NCBI RefSeq assembly: GCF_900116015.1
Contig: NZ_FOYH01000008.1
Location: 62,001 to 126,000 of the forward strand
Direction of reading: 5' to 3'
Length of the DNA: 64,000 nucleotides
From: Enterobacter sp. kpr-6
GTDB taxonomy: Bacteria; Pseudomonadota; Gammaproteobacteria; Enterobacterales; Enterobacteriaceae
Numbering within the stretch: position 1 is the stretch's first letter; every line of letters starts with the position of its first letter. The position numbers were made by a program, and so were the translations under genes. Below are positions 18,078-29,721 of this stretch, one piece after another. The notes beneath the pieces were generated by a model, which saw only the letters and a list, made by a program, of their open reading frames with translations, was not told the origin of the DNA and ran no database searches.

Positions 18078-20525
18078 TTACAACCTGACTGGCGTGATAT
18101 TCCAGATGGTCTCCGCGTAGTCCTTGATCGTCCTGTCGGAGGAGAAATACCCCATATTGGCGATATTGTGCATCGCTTTTATCGTCCACTCTTCCGGGTG
18201 GCGGTAAAGCTCGTCCACTTTCTCCTGGCAGTCCACATAGCTGCGGAAATCCGCCAGTACCTGATAGTGATCGCCGAAGTTAAGCAGAGAATCCACCAGA
18301 TCGCGGTAGCGGCTCGGGTCCTCGCGATTAAATACGCCGGTGGCGATTTGCGTCAGCACTTCACGCAGTTCGTCATCCTGATCGTAGTAATCACGCGGTT
18401 TGTAGCCCTGGCGACGCAGTTCTTCCACCTCTTCTGCGGTGTTACCGAAGATAAAGATGTTCTCCTCGCCGACGTGCTCCAGCATCTCCACATTCGCGCC
18501 ATCCAGCGTACCGATGGTCAGCGCGCCATTTAAGGCAAACTTCATGTTACTGGTGCCGGAGGCTTCGGTGCCCGCCAGAGAAATCTGCTCGGAGAGATCC
18601 GCGGCCGGAATAATCATCTGCGCCAGGCTCACGCTGTAGTTCGGGATGAACACCACTTTGAGCTTATCGCCAATGTCCGGGTCGTTGTTTACCACGGCCG
18701 CCACGTCATTGATCAAATGAATAATGTGCTTCGCCATGTAATACGCCGACGCCGCTTTACCGGCGAAGACGTTCACGCGCGGTACCCAGTCAGCGGTCGG
18801 ATCGGCCTTGATGCGGTTATAGCGCGCGATAACATGCAGCACATTCATCAACTGACGTTTGTACTCATGGATACGCTTGATCTGCACATCAAACAGCGCC
18901 TTCGGATTGACCACCACGTTAAGCTGCTGGGCAATCAACGTCGCCAGACGTTTTTTGTTTACCAGCTTCGCTTTGCGCACCGCCTGATTTACCAGCGGAT
19001 AATCGCAGTGCTGTTCAAGCTCGCTGAGCTGGCTTAAATCGGTACGCCATGTGCGGCCAATGTTTTCATCCAGCACCTCAGAGAGCGCCGGGTTCGCCAG
19101 CGCCAGCCAGCGGCGCGGTGTGACGCCGTTGGTGACATTGGTAAAGCGCGTCGGGAAGATTTTGGCGAAATCCGCAAACAGCGACTGCACCATCAGGTTG
19201 GAGTGCAACTCAGACACGCCGTTAACCTTATGGCTTGCCACCACCGCCAGCCAGGCCATGCGCACACGGCGACCGTTAGACTCGTCGATAATCGATACGC
19301 GGCTTAACAGCCCGGTATCGTTCGGATACTGTTCCTGAAGCGTTTTCAGGAAGTAGTCGTTAATTTCGAAGATGATCTGCAAATGGCGCGGCAGGATTTT
19401 GCCGAGCATATCCACCGGCCAGGTTTCCAGCGCTTCGCTCATCAGCGTGTGGTTGGTGTAAGAGAACACCTGACAGGTGACTTCGAAGGCGTCGTCCCAC
19501 GAGAACTTGTGCTCATCCATCAACAGCCGCATCAGTTCCGGGATGCCCAGCACCGGGTGCGTATCGTTGAGGTGAATGGCGATTTTATCCGCCAGGTTAT
19601 CGTAGGTTTTATGCAACAGGTAGTGGCGGCTCAGGATGTCCTGAATGGTCGCCGATACCAGGAAATACTCCTGACGCAAACGCAGTTCGCGCCCGGAATA
19701 GGTGGAGTCGTCCGGGTAAAGTACGCGGGAGACGTTCTCAGAGTGGTTCTTATCTTCAACCGCCGCAAAGTAGTCGCCCTGGTTGAATTTCCCCAGATTG
19801 ATGGCGCTACTGGCCTGCGCATTCCACAGTCGCAACGTGTTGGTGGCGTCGGTGTCGTAACCGGGAATGATTTGATCGTAGGCGACCGCGAGGATCTCCT
19901 CGGTTTCCAGCCAGCGGGCTTTTTTGCCTTCAAGCTGTACGCGCCCGCCAAAACGCACTTTGTAGCGCGTGTTGTGGCGTTTGAATTCCCACGGGTTGCC
20001 GTATTCCAGCCAGTAGTCCGGGGACTCTTTCTGGCGTCCGTCGACAATGTTCTGTTTGAACATGCCGTAATCGTAGCGAATGCCGTAGCCGCGCCCCGGC
20101 AGGCCCAGCGTCGCCAGTGAATCAAGGAAGCACGCCGCCAGACGGCCCAGACCGCCGTTGCCTAAACCGGGGTCGTTTTCTTCATCGATCAGCTCTTCTA
20201 AATCCAGCCCCATCTCTTCCAGCGCGTTTTTTACATCTTCGTAAATGCCCAGTGACAGCAGCGCGTTGGAAAGGGTGCGGCCGATAAGAAACTCCATCGA
20301 CAGGTAGTAAACCTGCCGGGTTTCCTGAGAAAGCTGCGCGCGGTTTGAGCGCAGCCAGCGTTCGACCATGCGGTCACGTACGGCAAACAGCGTGGCGTTC
20401 AGCCATTCATGCTTATTGGCGATGACCGGATCTTTACCGATGGTAAACATCAGTTTATACGCAATTGAATGCTTTAAAGCCTCAACGCTAAGCGTGGGTG
20501 ACGCATAAGTAAAAGGTGCATTCAT
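18078..20525 (-). CDS. glgP: GlgP, glycogen phosphorylase
   Basis: Removes glucose-1-phosphate from the non-reducing ends of glycogen, using pyridoxal phosphate (GT35). It has 815 residues, as in E. coli. Motifs: [36 protein letters not shown], and near the C-terminus [27 protein letters not shown] with the cofactor lysine. It is a paralogue of MalP in this same window; the two share most active-site blocks but differ in the N-terminal region. Last gene of glgBXCAP, 19 bp after glgA. Confidence 0.97.
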   Translation of the reverse strand: MNAPFTYASPTLSVEALKHSIAYKLMFTIGKDPVIANKHEWLNATLFAVRDRMVERWLRSNRAQLSQETRQVYYLSMEFLIGRTLSNALLSLGIYEDVKNALEEMGLDLEELIDEENDPGLGNGGLGRLAACFLDSLATLGLPGRGYGIRYDYGMFKQNIVDGRQKESPDYWLEYGNPWEFKRHNTRYKVRFGGRVQLEGKKARWLETEEILAVAYDQIIPGYDTDATNTLRLWNAQASSAINLGKFNQGDYFAAVEDKNHSENVSRVLYPDDSTYSGRELRLRQEYFLVSATIQDILSRHYLLHKTYDNLADKIAIHLNDTHPVLGIPELMRLLMDEHKFSWDDAFEVTCQVFSYTNHTLMSEALETWPVDMLGKILPRHLQIIFEINDYFLKTLQEQYPNDTGLLSRVSIIDESNGRRVRMAWLAVVASHKVNGVSELHSNLMVQSLFADFAKIFPTRFTNVTNGVTPRRWLALANPALSEVLDENIGRTWRTDLSQLSELEQHCDYPLVNQAVRKAKLVNKKRLATLIAQQLNVVVNPKALFDVQIKRIHEYKRQLMNVLHVIARYNRIKADPTADWVPRVNVFAGKAASAYYMAKHIIHLINDVAAVVNNDPDIGDKLKVVFIPNYSVSLAQMIIPAADLSEQISLAGTEASGTSNMKFALNGALTIGTLDGANVEMLEHVGEENIFIFGNTAEEVEELRRQGYKPRDYYDQDDELREVLTQIATGVFNREDPSRYRDLVDSLLNFGDHYQVLADFRSYVDCQEKVDELYRHPEEWTIKAMHNIANMGYFSSDRTIKDYAETIWNITPVRL

Positions 20526-20544
20526 CTAAGTGATTCCTGGTAAA

Positions 20545-21978
20545 TTACTTCAACCGATAGTAAAGATCGCGGTAAGACTGGGCGGCAACCTGCCAGCTAA
20601 AATCCATACCCATCGCCTGACGCTGGACAAAACGCCACAGGGACGGACGCGACCACAGCACAAATGCGCGCCTTATCGCCCGTAAAAGCGACCAGGCATT
20701 ACTGTCCTCAAACGTAAATCCGCTGGCAACGCCGTCTGCCAGGTTTTCCAGTGAACTGTCTGACACAGTATCCGCAAGTCCCCCCGTCCGGCGGACCAGC
20801 GGCAGGGTGCCGTACTTCAGTCCATACAGCTGTGTCAGCCCGCAGGGTTCAAAGCGGCTCGGTACCAGAATGACGTCGGCCCCGCCCATAATGCGGTGGG
20901 AGAAGGCTTCGTGATAGCCAATCTGCACCCCAACCTGCCCCGGATGTTCCGCCGCCGCCGCAAGGAATCCTTCCTGCAATACCGGATCGCCTGCGCCCAG
21001 CAGCGCCAGTTGTCCGCCCTGCTCCAGCAGGCCCGGCAGCGCTTCAAGCACCAGATCCAGCCCTTTTTGCTGAGTCAGACGGCTCACCACGGCAAACAGC
21101 GGCACTTTATCGTCGACCTTCAACCCCATCGCCACCTGAAGCTGGCGTTTGTTTTCCGCCTTCTCTTCCAGCGAATCCCGGGTATAGCGGGAGGTCAGCA
21201 GCAGATCGTTTTCCGGGCTCCAGATCGCTTCGTCAACGCCGTTTAAAATCCCGGAAAGTCGTCCTTCCAGGTGGCGCTGGCGCAGCAGCCCTTCCATGCC
21301 GCAGCCAAACTGTGGCTCGGTAATTTCACGGGCGTACGTCGGGCTGACCGCCGTAATATGGTCGGCGTAGTACAGACCGGCTTTCAAAAACGAAATCTGC
21401 CCGTTAAATTCCACCCCGTTAACGCTATAGAAAGAGGATGGCAATTCGATGTCATTCATATGCTGTGCATAAAACATGCCTTGATAGGCCAGATTGTGCA
21501 CGGTGAAGACAGATTTTGCCGGATGGCCTCGTGCGGCGAGATACGCCGGTGCCAGCCCCGCATGCCAGTCATGCGCATGGACAATGTCGGGACGCCAGAA
21601 CGGATCGAGGCCGCAGGCCATTTCAGAACCTACCCAACCCAGGAGCGCAAAGCGCAACACGTTGTCGGTATAAGCATAAAGATTGGTATCGTGATACGGG
21701 CTCCCTGGGCGGTCATAAAGGTGCGGCGCATCAATGAGATAGATCCCCACGCCGTTATAGTGACCAAAAAGTAATGTGATGCTGCCTGCGAACGTGTCGC
21801 GACGACTCACCACCTGCGCATCGGTAATGCCCCGGCGAATATCGGGAAACGCGGGCAGCAGCACGCGCGTATCCACACCACCAGCAATTTGCGCTGCCGG
21901 TAACGCACCAAGGACATCAGCCAGACCACCCGTTTTCAGCAACGGGAACATCTCAGAACATACATGTAAAACCTGCAT
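20545..21978 (-). CDS. glgA: GlgA, glycogen synthase (ADP-glucose)
   Basis: A GT5 glucosyltransferase that extends alpha-1,4-glucan chains using ADP-glucose made by GlgC. It has 477 residues, as in E. coli. The KTGGL ADP-glucose-binding motif is at 15-19, and the C-terminal EX7E-type block is seen in [32 protein letters not shown]. In E. coli the gene nearly abuts glgC; here 91 bp separate them and hold a 10-bp-stem hairpin that could tune GlgA output relative to GlgC. Confidence 0.97.
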   Translation of the reverse strand: MQVLHVCSEMFPLLKTGGLADVLGALPAAQIAGGVDTRVLLPAFPDIRRGITDAQVVSRRDTFAGSITLLFGHYNGVGIYLIDAPHLYDRPGSPYHDTNLYAYTDNVLRFALLGWVGSEMACGLDPFWRPDIVHAHDWHAGLAPAYLAARGHPAKSVFTVHNLAYQGMFYAQHMNDIELPSSFYSVNGVEFNGQISFLKAGLYYADHITAVSPTYAREITEPQFGCGMEGLLRQRHLEGRLSGILNGVDEAIWSPENDLLLTSRYTRDSLEEKAENKRQLQVAMGLKVDDKVPLFAVVSRLTQQKGLDLVLEALPGLLEQGGQLALLGAGDPVLQEGFLAAAAEHPGQVGVQIGYHEAFSHRIMGGADVILVPSRFEPCGLTQLYGLKYGTLPLVRRTGGLADTVSDSSLENLADGVASGFTFEDSNAWSLLRAIRRAFVLWSRPSLWRFVQRQAMGMDFSWQVAAQSYRDLYYRLK

Positions 21979-21995
21979 TATCGCTCCTGTTCAAA

Positions 21996-22023
21996 ACCGC
22001 TACCGAATGCACACGGTAGCGGT
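21996..22023 (-). promoter_or_regulatory. Hairpin in glgC-glgA gap
   Basis: A perfect 10-bp stem (ACCGCTACCG / CGGTAGCGGT) with an 8-base loop, read on the minus strand as it appears in the glg transcript. It is followed by TTTTG and then the glgA ribosome site AGGAGCG. It could act as a partial terminator or an RNA-stability element between glgC and glgA. No REP or composite-element similarity is visible. Confidence 0.65.
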
Positions 22024-22069
22024 AAAACAGCGCACGGACCCCTTCCGCGCAAGGTTATTGTTGATGCGT

Positions 22070-23353
22070 TTAGTCTTTTAATTTCCGCAGCATGTCGCGC
22101 GTGACTAACACAATGCCTTCTTCTGATCGGTAGAACCTGCGTGCGTCTTCTTCCGCGTTTTCGCCGATGACCATGCCTTCCGGTATTTTGCAGGCGCGGT
22201 CAATGACGCAACGGCGCAGGCGACAGGAACGGCCAACCCAGACATCGGGTAACAGCACGGAGGAATCAATGTTACAAAACGAGTTCACGCGCACGCGCGG
22301 GAACAGTACTGACTGCACCACCACAGAGCCTGAGATGATGCAACCGCCCGATACCAGGGAGTTCAGCGTCATGCCATGACTGCCGGAACGATCCTGAACA
22401 AATTTAGCAGGCGGCAGCGACTCCATGTGGGTGCGAATCGGCCATTTTTGATCGTACATATCCAGCTCCGGCGTGACTGACGCCAGATCGAGGTTTGCTT
22501 TCCAGTAGGCTTCTAATGTTCCGACATCACGCCAGTAAGGTTCGGCATCGGGATCGGACTGGACGCTGGAGAGAGGGAACGGATGCGCATACGCCATGCC
22601 CGCTTTGGTCAGTTTTGGAATAATGTCTTTCCCAAAGTCATGGCTGGAGTTCTCGTCTGCATCATCCTCTTCAAGCAGCTCGTACAGGTAATCGGCATCG
22701 AAAACATAAATGCCCATACTGGCCAGCGCGCGGGTCGAATCGTTTGGCATTGACGGTGGATTGGCCGGTTTCTCAACGAAATCCACGATCTTCTCGTTTT
22801 CGTCCACCGCCATTACGCCGAATGCCGTGGCTTCGGCCACCGGAACCGGCAAACAGGCCACCGTACAGCGTGCGCCTTTTTCCACGTGGTCGATCAGCAT
22901 CCGCGAATAGTCCTGCTTGTAGATGTGATCGCCCGCGAGAATGACGACGTATTCGGCGTTATAGCGACGAATAATGTCGAGGTTCTGCGTTACCGCATCC
23001 GCCGTACCGCGATACCAGTTTTCCCCGTGCACGCGCTGCTGCGCGGGCAGGAGATCAACAAACTCATTCATCTCTTCGCTGAAGAATGACCAGCCGCGCT
23101 GGATGTGCTGCACCAGGGTGTGGGACTGGTACTGCGTGATCACCCCGATACGACGAATACCGGAGTTCAGACAGTTTGAGAGCGCAAAATCAATAATGCG
23201 GAATTTGCCACCAAAGTGCACCGCCGGTTTGGCACGTGTGGTGGTCAAATCTTTCAGACGGGTACCACGCCCACCCGCCAAAATCAGGGCAACAGATTTT
23301 AATGGGAGCTGGCGCGCTAACATTAGCGGATCGTTTTTATCTAATTTAACCAT
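22070..23353 (-). CDS. glgC: GlgC, ADP-glucose pyrophosphorylase
   Basis: Makes ADP-glucose from glucose-1-phosphate and ATP, the allosterically controlled first step of glycogen synthesis. It has 427 residues (E. coli 431). The nucleotidyltransferase motif [11 protein letters not shown] is near residue 30, followed by [15 protein letters not shown], the catalytic-domain WYRGTADAV and a left-handed beta-helix C-terminal domain. The start at 23353 (MVKLDKND) follows AAGGAG and matches the family; a 12-residue upstream extension runs into glgX. The end is odd: after MLRKL it stops with KD instead of the E. coli GHKQER tail, at the point where the enlarged glgC-glgA gap begins. Confidence 0.96.
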   Translation of the reverse strand: MVKLDKNDPLMLARQLPLKSVALILAGGRGTRLKDLTTTRAKPAVHFGGKFRIIDFALSNCLNSGIRRIGVITQYQSHTLVQHIQRGWSFFSEEMNEFVDLLPAQQRVHGENWYRGTADAVTQNLDIIRRYNAEYVVILAGDHIYKQDYSRMLIDHVEKGARCTVACLPVPVAEATAFGVMAVDENEKIVDFVEKPANPPSMPNDSTRALASMGIYVFDADYLYELLEEDDADENSSHDFGKDIIPKLTKAGMAYAHPFPLSSVQSDPDAEPYWRDVGTLEAYWKANLDLASVTPELDMYDQKWPIRTHMESLPPAKFVQDRSGSHGMTLNSLVSGGCIISGSVVVQSVLFPRVRVNSFCNIDSSVLLPDVWVGRSCRLRRCVIDRACKIPEGMVIGENAEEDARRFYRSEEGIVLVTRDMLRKLKD

Positions 23354-23367
23354 AACGAACTCCTTTT

Positions 23368-25344
23368 TTATGACCTTTTGAAAACGCAAACTCCGTGCGC
23401 GGGCCCATGCCAGACAGCCACTACCACCGGATTATCCTCACCGGCGAATGGGGGAACAGCGCGCCATTCCCCGTCGGGTAAAACAATATCTGTTACCTCA
23501 TCCGTATTATTGAGCGTGATGAGAAAACGCTCAGACAGGAGGATCTGCATGCGGCCTGCGCCATGCGTCCACTCCAGCGTGCTTAACGGATGCGCGTCCT
23601 TGTTCAGCCAGCGAACGTTGCCATCACCCTCTTCCCACCAGGCGTTTTGCATTAACGCCGGTATCTGCGAACGCAACTGGATCAGCGCCGCCGTGAAGTT
23701 AATCAGCCCGTCATTTGCCTGTTCCCAGTCCAGCCACGTCAGCGCGTTGTCCTGGCAATAGGCGTTGTTGTTACCATGCTGGCTGTGTCCGTGTTCATCT
23801 CCGGCCAACAGCATCGGCGTCCCCTGTGAAAGCAACAGCGTGGTCAGTAGGGCATGGACACTATCCCGACGCCGTTCCGTCACATCTAACGAGCCGCCTG
23901 GCCCTTCTACACCGTGGTTAAAACTATGATTATTGCTGGTCCCGTCGCGGTTTTCCTCGCCGTTGGCCTCGTTGTGCTTCTGGTTGTAGCTGACGCAATC
24001 ACGCAAGGTGAATCCGTCATGCGCCGTCACCAGATTAATCGAGGCGGCAGGCAGACGACCATGGCGTTTAAAAACGTCACTGGATGCCGCGAAACGTCGG
24101 GCAAAATCACCCGGCTTCAGATCCCTTGCCAGCCAGAAGCGGCGAACTGCATCACGGAAATGATCGTTCCATTCCGCAAACAGCGGTGGGAAATTTCCCA
24201 CCTGGTAACCACCATGGCCCACGTCCCAGGGTTCAGCAATCAGCTTAACGGATGAGAGCAACGGATCGTTTTTAATGGCTTCAAACAGCGGCGCATGCGG
24301 GTTGTAATCCGGTGTGCGCCCCATCACTGAGGCCAAATCAAAACGAAAACCGTCAACGTGGAACGTCTCAACCCAGTAGCGCAGGCACTGAATGGCATAC
24401 TCCACCGTGCCCGGCAAACTCAGATTCAGGGTGTTGCCACATCCCGTCCAGTTCTCATAATCACCATCCCCCCTTATCCAATAATAGCTACGGTTGTCGA
24501 TTCCGCGCAGGGAGAAGGTGGGACCATCGAGATCGATTTCCGCGCTGTGGTTAAGCACGATGTCGAGCAGCACTTCAATACCCGCTTCATGCAACGCTTT
24601 TACCGTCTCACAAAACTCCTGCAACGCGCGGGCTGGTTCATGGGCGTAGCGCGGATCGAGGGCAAACATCGCCAGCGGGTTATAGCCCCAGAAGTTGGTC
24701 AGTCCGAGGCGTTGCAGGCGCGGCTCGCTGGCAAAGTGCGCCACGGGCAACAGCTCCAGCGCAGTAATGCCAAGACGTTTGAAGTAGGCGATCATCACCG
24801 GGTGAGCGAGCGCTTTATAGGTGCCACGGATCGCGTCCGGAATATCCGGGTGCAGGTAGGTCAGCCCTTTGACATGAGCTTCATAAATAACGGTCTTGCT
24901 CCAGTCGGTGCGCGGCCAGCTATCGTTTCCCCAGTCAAACGCCTCGTTGACCACCACGCTTTTTAACGCAATGGCCACGTTGTCGTGCGGATCCGGCGAG
25001 TCATAACCGCTGTGAAACAGCGGGTCATCCACCGCCTCGCCTTCCACGCGGCGCGCGCAAGGGTCGATTAGCAGCTTCGCCGGGTTAAAGCGATGGCCGT
25101 TTTCCGGCTCCCACGGTCCATGCACGCGGTAGCCGTAACGCAAACCGGGTTGCGCGTTGGCGAGAAAACCATGCCAGACATCTCCGGTACGTGCGGGCAG
25201 GTCAACGCGCTGCTCGTTGCCTTCCTGATCAAAAAGGCAGAGTTCAACCCGTTCCGCATGCGCCGAAAACAGAGTGAAATTCACGCCATTGCCTTCGAAA
25301 TGCGCCCCCAGAGGGGCAGGAAGGCCCGCGGTAAGCGTTGTCAT
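23368..25344 (-). CDS. glgX: GlgX, glycogen debranching enzyme
   Basis: A GH13 isoamylase-type enzyme that hydrolyses alpha-1,6 branches of phosphorylase limit dextrin. It has 658 residues (E. coli 657). An N-terminal CBM48-like domain ([28 protein letters not shown]) is followed by the alpha-amylase barrel with [22 protein letters not shown] (nucleophile Asp), IAEPWDVG (acid/base Glu) and [11 protein letters not shown]. Its start overlaps the glgB stop by 4 bp (ATGA), indicating coupled translation. glgC starts 14 bp after its stop. Confidence 0.97.
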   Translation of the reverse strand: MTTLTAGLPAPLGAHFEGNGVNFTLFSAHAERVELCLFDQEGNEQRVDLPARTGDVWHGFLANAQPGLRYGYRVHGPWEPENGHRFNPAKLLIDPCARRVEGEAVDDPLFHSGYDSPDPHDNVAIALKSVVVNEAFDWGNDSWPRTDWSKTVIYEAHVKGLTYLHPDIPDAIRGTYKALAHPVMIAYFKRLGITALELLPVAHFASEPRLQRLGLTNFWGYNPLAMFALDPRYAHEPARALQEFCETVKALHEAGIEVLLDIVLNHSAEIDLDGPTFSLRGIDNRSYYWIRGDGDYENWTGCGNTLNLSLPGTVEYAIQCLRYWVETFHVDGFRFDLASVMGRTPDYNPHAPLFEAIKNDPLLSSVKLIAEPWDVGHGGYQVGNFPPLFAEWNDHFRDAVRRFWLARDLKPGDFARRFAASSDVFKRHGRLPAASINLVTAHDGFTLRDCVSYNQKHNEANGEENRDGTSNNHSFNHGVEGPGGSLDVTERRRDSVHALLTTLLLSQGTPMLLAGDEHGHSQHGNNNAYCQDNALTWLDWEQANDGLINFTAALIQLRSQIPALMQNAWWEEGDGNVRWLNKDAHPLSTLEWTHGAGRMQILLSERFLITLNNTDEVTDIVLPDGEWRAVPPFAGEDNPVVVAVWHGPAHGVCVFKRS

Positions 25345-27527
25345 TCTCCCTCCCGCACCAGCCAGATCGTGGAGAGCGGCGGCAGGGTAATGCTAAGTGA
25401 ATGCGCGCGTCCGTGGCTTTCGATTTCATCAGTGTGGAGCGTACCGCCGTTACCAGCGTTGCTGCCGTGGTAGTACATGGAGTCGGTGTTTAAGGCTTCA
25501 GACCATTTGCCCGGCTGATTCACGCCGAAGCGGTAATCGTGGCGCGGGACCGGCGTGAAGTTGCTGGCGACGATGATTTCGTTGCCCGCTTTATCACGGC
25601 GCACAAAGATAAACACTGAGCGCTCGTGGTCGTCCACCACCAGCCACTCAAAGCCATACGGGTCAAAATCCAGTTCGTGCAGCGCTTTGTGATGACGGTA
25701 AGTGGCGTTGAGATCGCGCACCAGACGTTGCACACCGTGGTGCCAGTTGTCGCCGCCTTCCAGCAGATGCCAGTCGAGGCTGGCGTCGTGGTTCCATTCA
25801 CGGCCCTGGGCAAATTCGTTGCCCATAAACAGCAGTTTTTTGCCGGGGAAGGCCCACATCCAGCCGTAGTAGGCGCGCAGGTTGGCAAACTTCTGCCATG
25901 CGTCACCCGGCATCCGGTCGAGAATCGATTTTTTGCCGTGCACCACTTCATCGTGCGACAGCGGCAGAACGAAGTTTTCGGTGTAGTTGTACAGCAACCC
26001 GAAGGTGAGCTTATCGTGATGGTGTTTGCGGTACACCGGATCGAGCTTGAAGTAATCGAGCGTGTCGTGCATCCAGCCGAGGTTCCATTTGTACCAGAAG
26101 CCCAGCCCGCCTGAACTTGACGGTCTTGAAACGCCAGGGAAATCGGTGGACTCCTCCGCCATGCTCACCGCGCCGGAAACCTGCTCGCCCAGAATGCGGT
26201 TGGTGTTGCGCAGGAACTCAATCGCTTCGAGGTTTTCGCGCCCGCCGAATTCGTTCGGGATCCACTCGCCCTCTTTGCGGCTGTAGTCGCGGTAAATCAT
26301 CGACGCCACCGCATCCACGCGCAGGGCATCAATGCCAAAGCGCTCAATCCAGTACAGCGCGTTGCCCACCAGATAGTTACTGACTTCACGGCGACCGTAG
26401 TTGTAGATCAGCGTGTTCCAGTCCTGGTGATAGCCTTCACGCGGATCGCTGTGTTCGTAGAGATCGGTGCCGTCAAATTCGGCGAGACCAAAATCATCTT
26501 CAGGGAAGTGGCCCGGCACCCAGTCCAGAATCACACTCAGGCCCGCAGCGTGGGCGGCTTTAATGAAGTAACGGAAATCTTCGCGCGTCCCAAAACGACG
26601 CGTTGGCGCGTATAAGCCGGTGGGCTGGTAGCCCCAACTGCCGTCGAACGGGTGTTCGTTTATCGGCAGCAATTCCAGATGGGTGAAGCCCATCCATTTG
26701 GCGTAAGGCACCAGCTGGTCAGCCAGTTCGCGATAGCTCAGCCAGAAGTTATTATCGGTATGGCGACGCCAGGAGCCGAGATGCACTTCATAAATCGAAA
26801 TCGGCGCGTCAAAATTGTTGGCCTGTTTGCGTTCTTCGCTCTGCTCAACCTTTTCCGGCAGACCGCAAATCAGCGAGGCCGTTTCCGGACGCATTTGCGC
26901 TTCGAAAGCATAAGGGTCAGCTTTGATCCGCAGTTTGCCGTGGGCGTCGATCATCTCGAACTTATAAAGCTGGCCATTATGGGCTCCGGGGACAAACAGC
27001 TCCCAGATGCCAGACTCTTTGCGCAGACGCATCGGGTGGCGGCGGCCATCCCAGTAGTTGAACTGCCCTACGACGGACACCCGGCGGGCATTCGGTGCCC
27101 AGACGGAGAATTTTGTTCCGGTAACGCCATCCATTGTATCGGCATGCGCACCCAGCGTTTCATAGGGACGCAAATGGGTGCCTTCTGACAACAGCCAGAC
27201 GTCTAAATCCTGAATCAGGGGACCAAAACGGTAGGGATCGTCAATCAGGTTTTCCTGGCCGTGCCAGAGGACAGCCAGCTGATAACGAAAGTGATTTTTA
27301 CGGCGTTGAATCACGCCTGCGAAGAAACCGCGCGAATCAAGGCATTCAAGTTTAGCCAGTTTACGCCCGGTTTTAGTTTCAATAACCCATACCTCTGTGG
27401 CATCGGGTAATAAGGCGCGGACTTCCAGTCCGGCATCGGTGCGATGCATGCCGAGTACGGAAAAAGGATCCGCAAAGTGGCCTGCGATTAGCGCATTAAT
27501 CACGTCTCTATCTACAAGACTGGACAT
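25341..27527 (-). CDS. glgB: GlgB, 1,4-alpha-glucan branching enzyme
   Basis: A GH13 enzyme that cuts alpha-1,4 chains and rejoins them as alpha-1,6 branches. It has 728 residues, as in E. coli. A long N-terminal region with CBM48 modules (about 1-230) precedes the barrel, which has [18 protein letters not shown] (nucleophile Asp), [11 protein letters not shown] (acid/base Glu) and [11 protein letters not shown]. First gene of glgBXCAP. The 278-bp upstream gap holds its promoter and the asd terminator. Confidence 0.97.
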   Translation of the reverse strand: MSSLVDRDVINALIAGHFADPFSVLGMHRTDAGLEVRALLPDATEVWVIETKTGRKLAKLECLDSRGFFAGVIQRRKNHFRYQLAVLWHGQENLIDDPYRFGPLIQDLDVWLLSEGTHLRPYETLGAHADTMDGVTGTKFSVWAPNARRVSVVGQFNYWDGRRHPMRLRKESGIWELFVPGAHNGQLYKFEMIDAHGKLRIKADPYAFEAQMRPETASLICGLPEKVEQSEERKQANNFDAPISIYEVHLGSWRRHTDNNFWLSYRELADQLVPYAKWMGFTHLELLPINEHPFDGSWGYQPTGLYAPTRRFGTREDFRYFIKAAHAAGLSVILDWVPGHFPEDDFGLAEFDGTDLYEHSDPREGYHQDWNTLIYNYGRREVSNYLVGNALYWIERFGIDALRVDAVASMIYRDYSRKEGEWIPNEFGGRENLEAIEFLRNTNRILGEQVSGAVSMAEESTDFPGVSRPSSSGGLGFWYKWNLGWMHDTLDYFKLDPVYRKHHHDKLTFGLLYNYTENFVLPLSHDEVVHGKKSILDRMPGDAWQKFANLRAYYGWMWAFPGKKLLFMGNEFAQGREWNHDASLDWHLLEGGDNWHHGVQRLVRDLNATYRHHKALHELDFDPYGFEWLVVDDHERSVFIFVRRDKAGNEIIVASNFTPVPRHDYRFGVNQPGKWSEALNTDSMYYHGSNAGNGGTLHTDEIESHGRAHSLSITLPPLSTIWLVREGE

Positions 27528-27764
27528 GGTTTATTCATCCTGTTTTATATGTGCCATTAAATACCGACCCTCAGCGTACGCCGGATTGCAGCACTTTTTT
27601 TGACCTGAACGGCGCAGCACATTGTGCATCCTCTCTGCTCCGTCCTACCTTCAGGCGAGGTCGTTGTCTCCGAAACCGAAAACACGCCCAACTTAAAGCA
27701 TAGCCAACGCTTTGTTTGTCTCCTGGAAAAATTGATCCAATTGCGTTTACTCCGTGTTTTACGC

Positions 27765-27792
27765 AAAAAAAAGGAGGTGACAGTGCACCTCC
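27765..27792 (-). terminator. asd intrinsic terminator
   Basis: On the minus strand a stem GGAGGTG/CACCTCC with loop CACTGT is followed by eight T residues. It lies 14 bp past the asd stop, before glgB on the same strand, so asd transcripts should end here and glgB must have its own promoter. Confidence 0.9.
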
Positions 27793-27805
27793 GCTCTTTA
27801 AATCA

Positions 27806-28912
27806 TTACGCCAGTTGGCGCAGCATACGTCGGAGAGGTTCTGCCGCTCCCCATAGCAGTTGATCGCCTACCGTAAACGCGGAAAGGAATTCCGGGCCCA
27901 TATTGAGCTTACGCAGGCGTCCCACCGGCGTACTCAGCGTGCCGGTCACTGCCGCAGGGGTCAGTTCACGCATGGTGATGTCACGGTCGTTCGGCACCAC
28001 TTTCGCCCATTGATTATGCCCTGCCAGCAGTTCTTCAACTGTGGGAATGGACACATCTTTCTTCAATTTGATGGTGAACGCCTGGCTGTGGCAGCGTAAC
28101 GCGCCGACGCGAACGCACAGGCCATCCACCGGGATCACCGACGAGGTGCTGAGAATTTTGTTGGTTTCGGCCTGGCCTTTCCACTCTTCACGGCTCTGGC
28201 CGTTATCAAGCTGTTTGTCGATCCACGGGATCAGGCTGCCCGCCAGCGGCACACCGAAGTTATCCACCGCCAGCTCACCGCTGCGGGAGAGCGCCGTCAC
28301 TTTGCGTTCAATATCCAGAATGGCAGAGGCCGGGTTCGCCAGCTCGTCAGAAACGTGATGATGCAGTTGACCCATTTGCGTCAGCAGTTCGCGCATATGG
28401 CGCGCGCCGCCGCCAGAAGCGGCCTGATAGGTCGCCACGGACACCCACTCCACCAGATCCTGCGCAAACAGGCCGCCGAGCGACATCAGCATCAGGCTGA
28501 CCGTGCAGTTACCGCCGACGAAGGTTTTCACGCCGTTATTCAGGCCCTGGGTGATCACATCCTGGTTCACCGGATCGAGAATAATGATGGCGTCATCTTT
28601 CATGCGCAGCGAAGAAGCCGCGTCGATCCAGTAACCCTGCCAGCCGCTTTCACGAAGCTTTGGATAGATTTCGTTGGTATAATCGCCGCCCTGGCAGGTG
28701 ACAATGATGTCGAGTGCCTTCAGCGCCTCCAGATCAAACGCATTCTGAAGCGCGCCACCTTTGGTGGTGCCGAAATCAGGTGCAGCCTGACCCGTCTGAG
28801 ACGTTGAAAAGAAAACAGGGCGAATGGCGTCGAAGTCGCGCTCTTCTACCATGCGTTGCATGAGTACGGAGCCGACCATTCCGCGCCAGCCGATAAAACC
28901 AACATTTTTCAT
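27806..28912 (-). CDS. asd: Asd, aspartate-semialdehyde dehydrogenase
   Basis: An NADP-dependent enzyme that reduces aspartyl phosphate to aspartate semialdehyde. This is the branch point to lysine, diaminopimelate, threonine and methionine, and is normally essential for the cell wall. It has 368 residues (E. coli 367). The NADP-binding [14 protein letters not shown] motif is at 9-22 and the active-site GGNCTVSL places the catalytic Cys at 136. The start is ATG at 28912 (MKNVGFIGW); a 22-residue upstream extension has no family match. It is divergent from yhgN, with 174 bp between the starts. Confidence 0.97.
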   Translation of the reverse strand: MKNVGFIGWRGMVGSVLMQRMVEERDFDAIRPVFFSTSQTGQAAPDFGTTKGGALQNAFDLEALKALDIIVTCQGGDYTNEIYPKLRESGWQGYWIDAASSLRMKDDAIIILDPVNQDVITQGLNNGVKTFVGGNCTVSLMLMSLGGLFAQDLVEWVSVATYQAASGGGARHMRELLTQMGQLHHHVSDELANPASAILDIERKVTALSRSGELAVDNFGVPLAGSLIPWIDKQLDNGQSREEWKGQAETNKILSTSSVIPVDGLCVRVGALRCHSQAFTIKLKKDVSIPTVEELLAGHNQWAKVVPNDRDITMRELTPAAVTGTLSTPVGRLRKLNMGPEFLSAFTVGDQLLWGAAEPLRRMLRQLA

Positions 28913-29086
28913 AGCGAATTTCCTGCGAAGGTGTGTGCTGTGTGTGCGAGCCAGTTTCCCACTGGTATCTCCCCACATTACAAAATGCAGCTAAAGTCGC
29001 AAGTGAAATTAATCAATGATAGTGAAGTCATCAGAAATAGAGCTTATAAGCAAAACCTCTGGGACGAGAATTAGGGAAAGAACTCA

Positions 29087-29680
29087 ATGAATGAAATCAT
29101 ATCCGCTACGGTGCTGCTGATCCTGATTATGGATCCACTCGGCAATCTGCCTATTTTTATGTCGGTGTTAAAACACACCGAGCCGAAGCGCCGTCGGGCA
29201 ATTATGATCCGCGAATTGCTGATCGCTCTGCTGCTGATGCTGGTGTTCCTGTTCGCGGGCGAGAAAATCCTGTCGTTCCTGAATTTACGCGCCGAGACCG
29301 TGTCTATTTCCGGCGGCATCATTCTGTTTTTAATCGCCATTAAAATGATTTTCCCCAGCGCGTCCGGCGGTAGCCACGGCCTGCCCGCCGGGGAAGAGCC
29401 GTTTATTGTTCCGCTGGCAATCCCGCTGGTGGCAGGCCCGACGCTGCTCGCCACGCTGATGCTGCTCTCGCACCAGTATCCGAATCAGATGGGCCATCTG
29501 GTGATTGCTCTGCTGCTCGCCTGGGGCGGCACCTTCGTGATCCTGTTGCAGTCGTCGCTGTTCCTGCGCCTGCTCGGTGATAAAGGGGTGAACGCACTGG
29601 AGCGCCTGATGGGGTTAATTCTGGTGATGCTGGCAACGCAGATGTTCCTGGACGGGATCCGGGCGTGGATGAAGGGATAG
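29087..29680 (+). CDS. yhgN: YhgN, MarC-family membrane protein
   Basis: A 197-residue inner-membrane protein with about six hydrophobic helices. It belongs to the UPF0056/MarC family, same length as E. coli YhgN. The conserved starts LLILIMDPLGNLPIF and VPLAIPLVAGP form the internal repeat of the family. No transport substrate or function is firmly established. A good ribosome site (AGGGAAAGAA) precedes the ATG. The next gene follows 41 bp downstream and may be cotranscribed. Confidence 0.93.
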   Translation: MNEIISATVLLILIMDPLGNLPIFMSVLKHTEPKRRRAIMIRELLIALLLMLVFLFAGEKILSFLNLRAETVSISGGIILFLIAIKMIFPSASGGSHGLPAGEEPFIVPLAIPLVAGPTLLATLMLLSHQYPNQMGHLVIALLLAWGGTFVILLQSSLFLRLLGDKGVNALERLMGLILVMLATQMFLDGIRAWMKG

Positions 29681-29721
29681 GTTTCTCTTTTTACTTCAAT
29701 GTTAAATAAGGACGTTTACAG

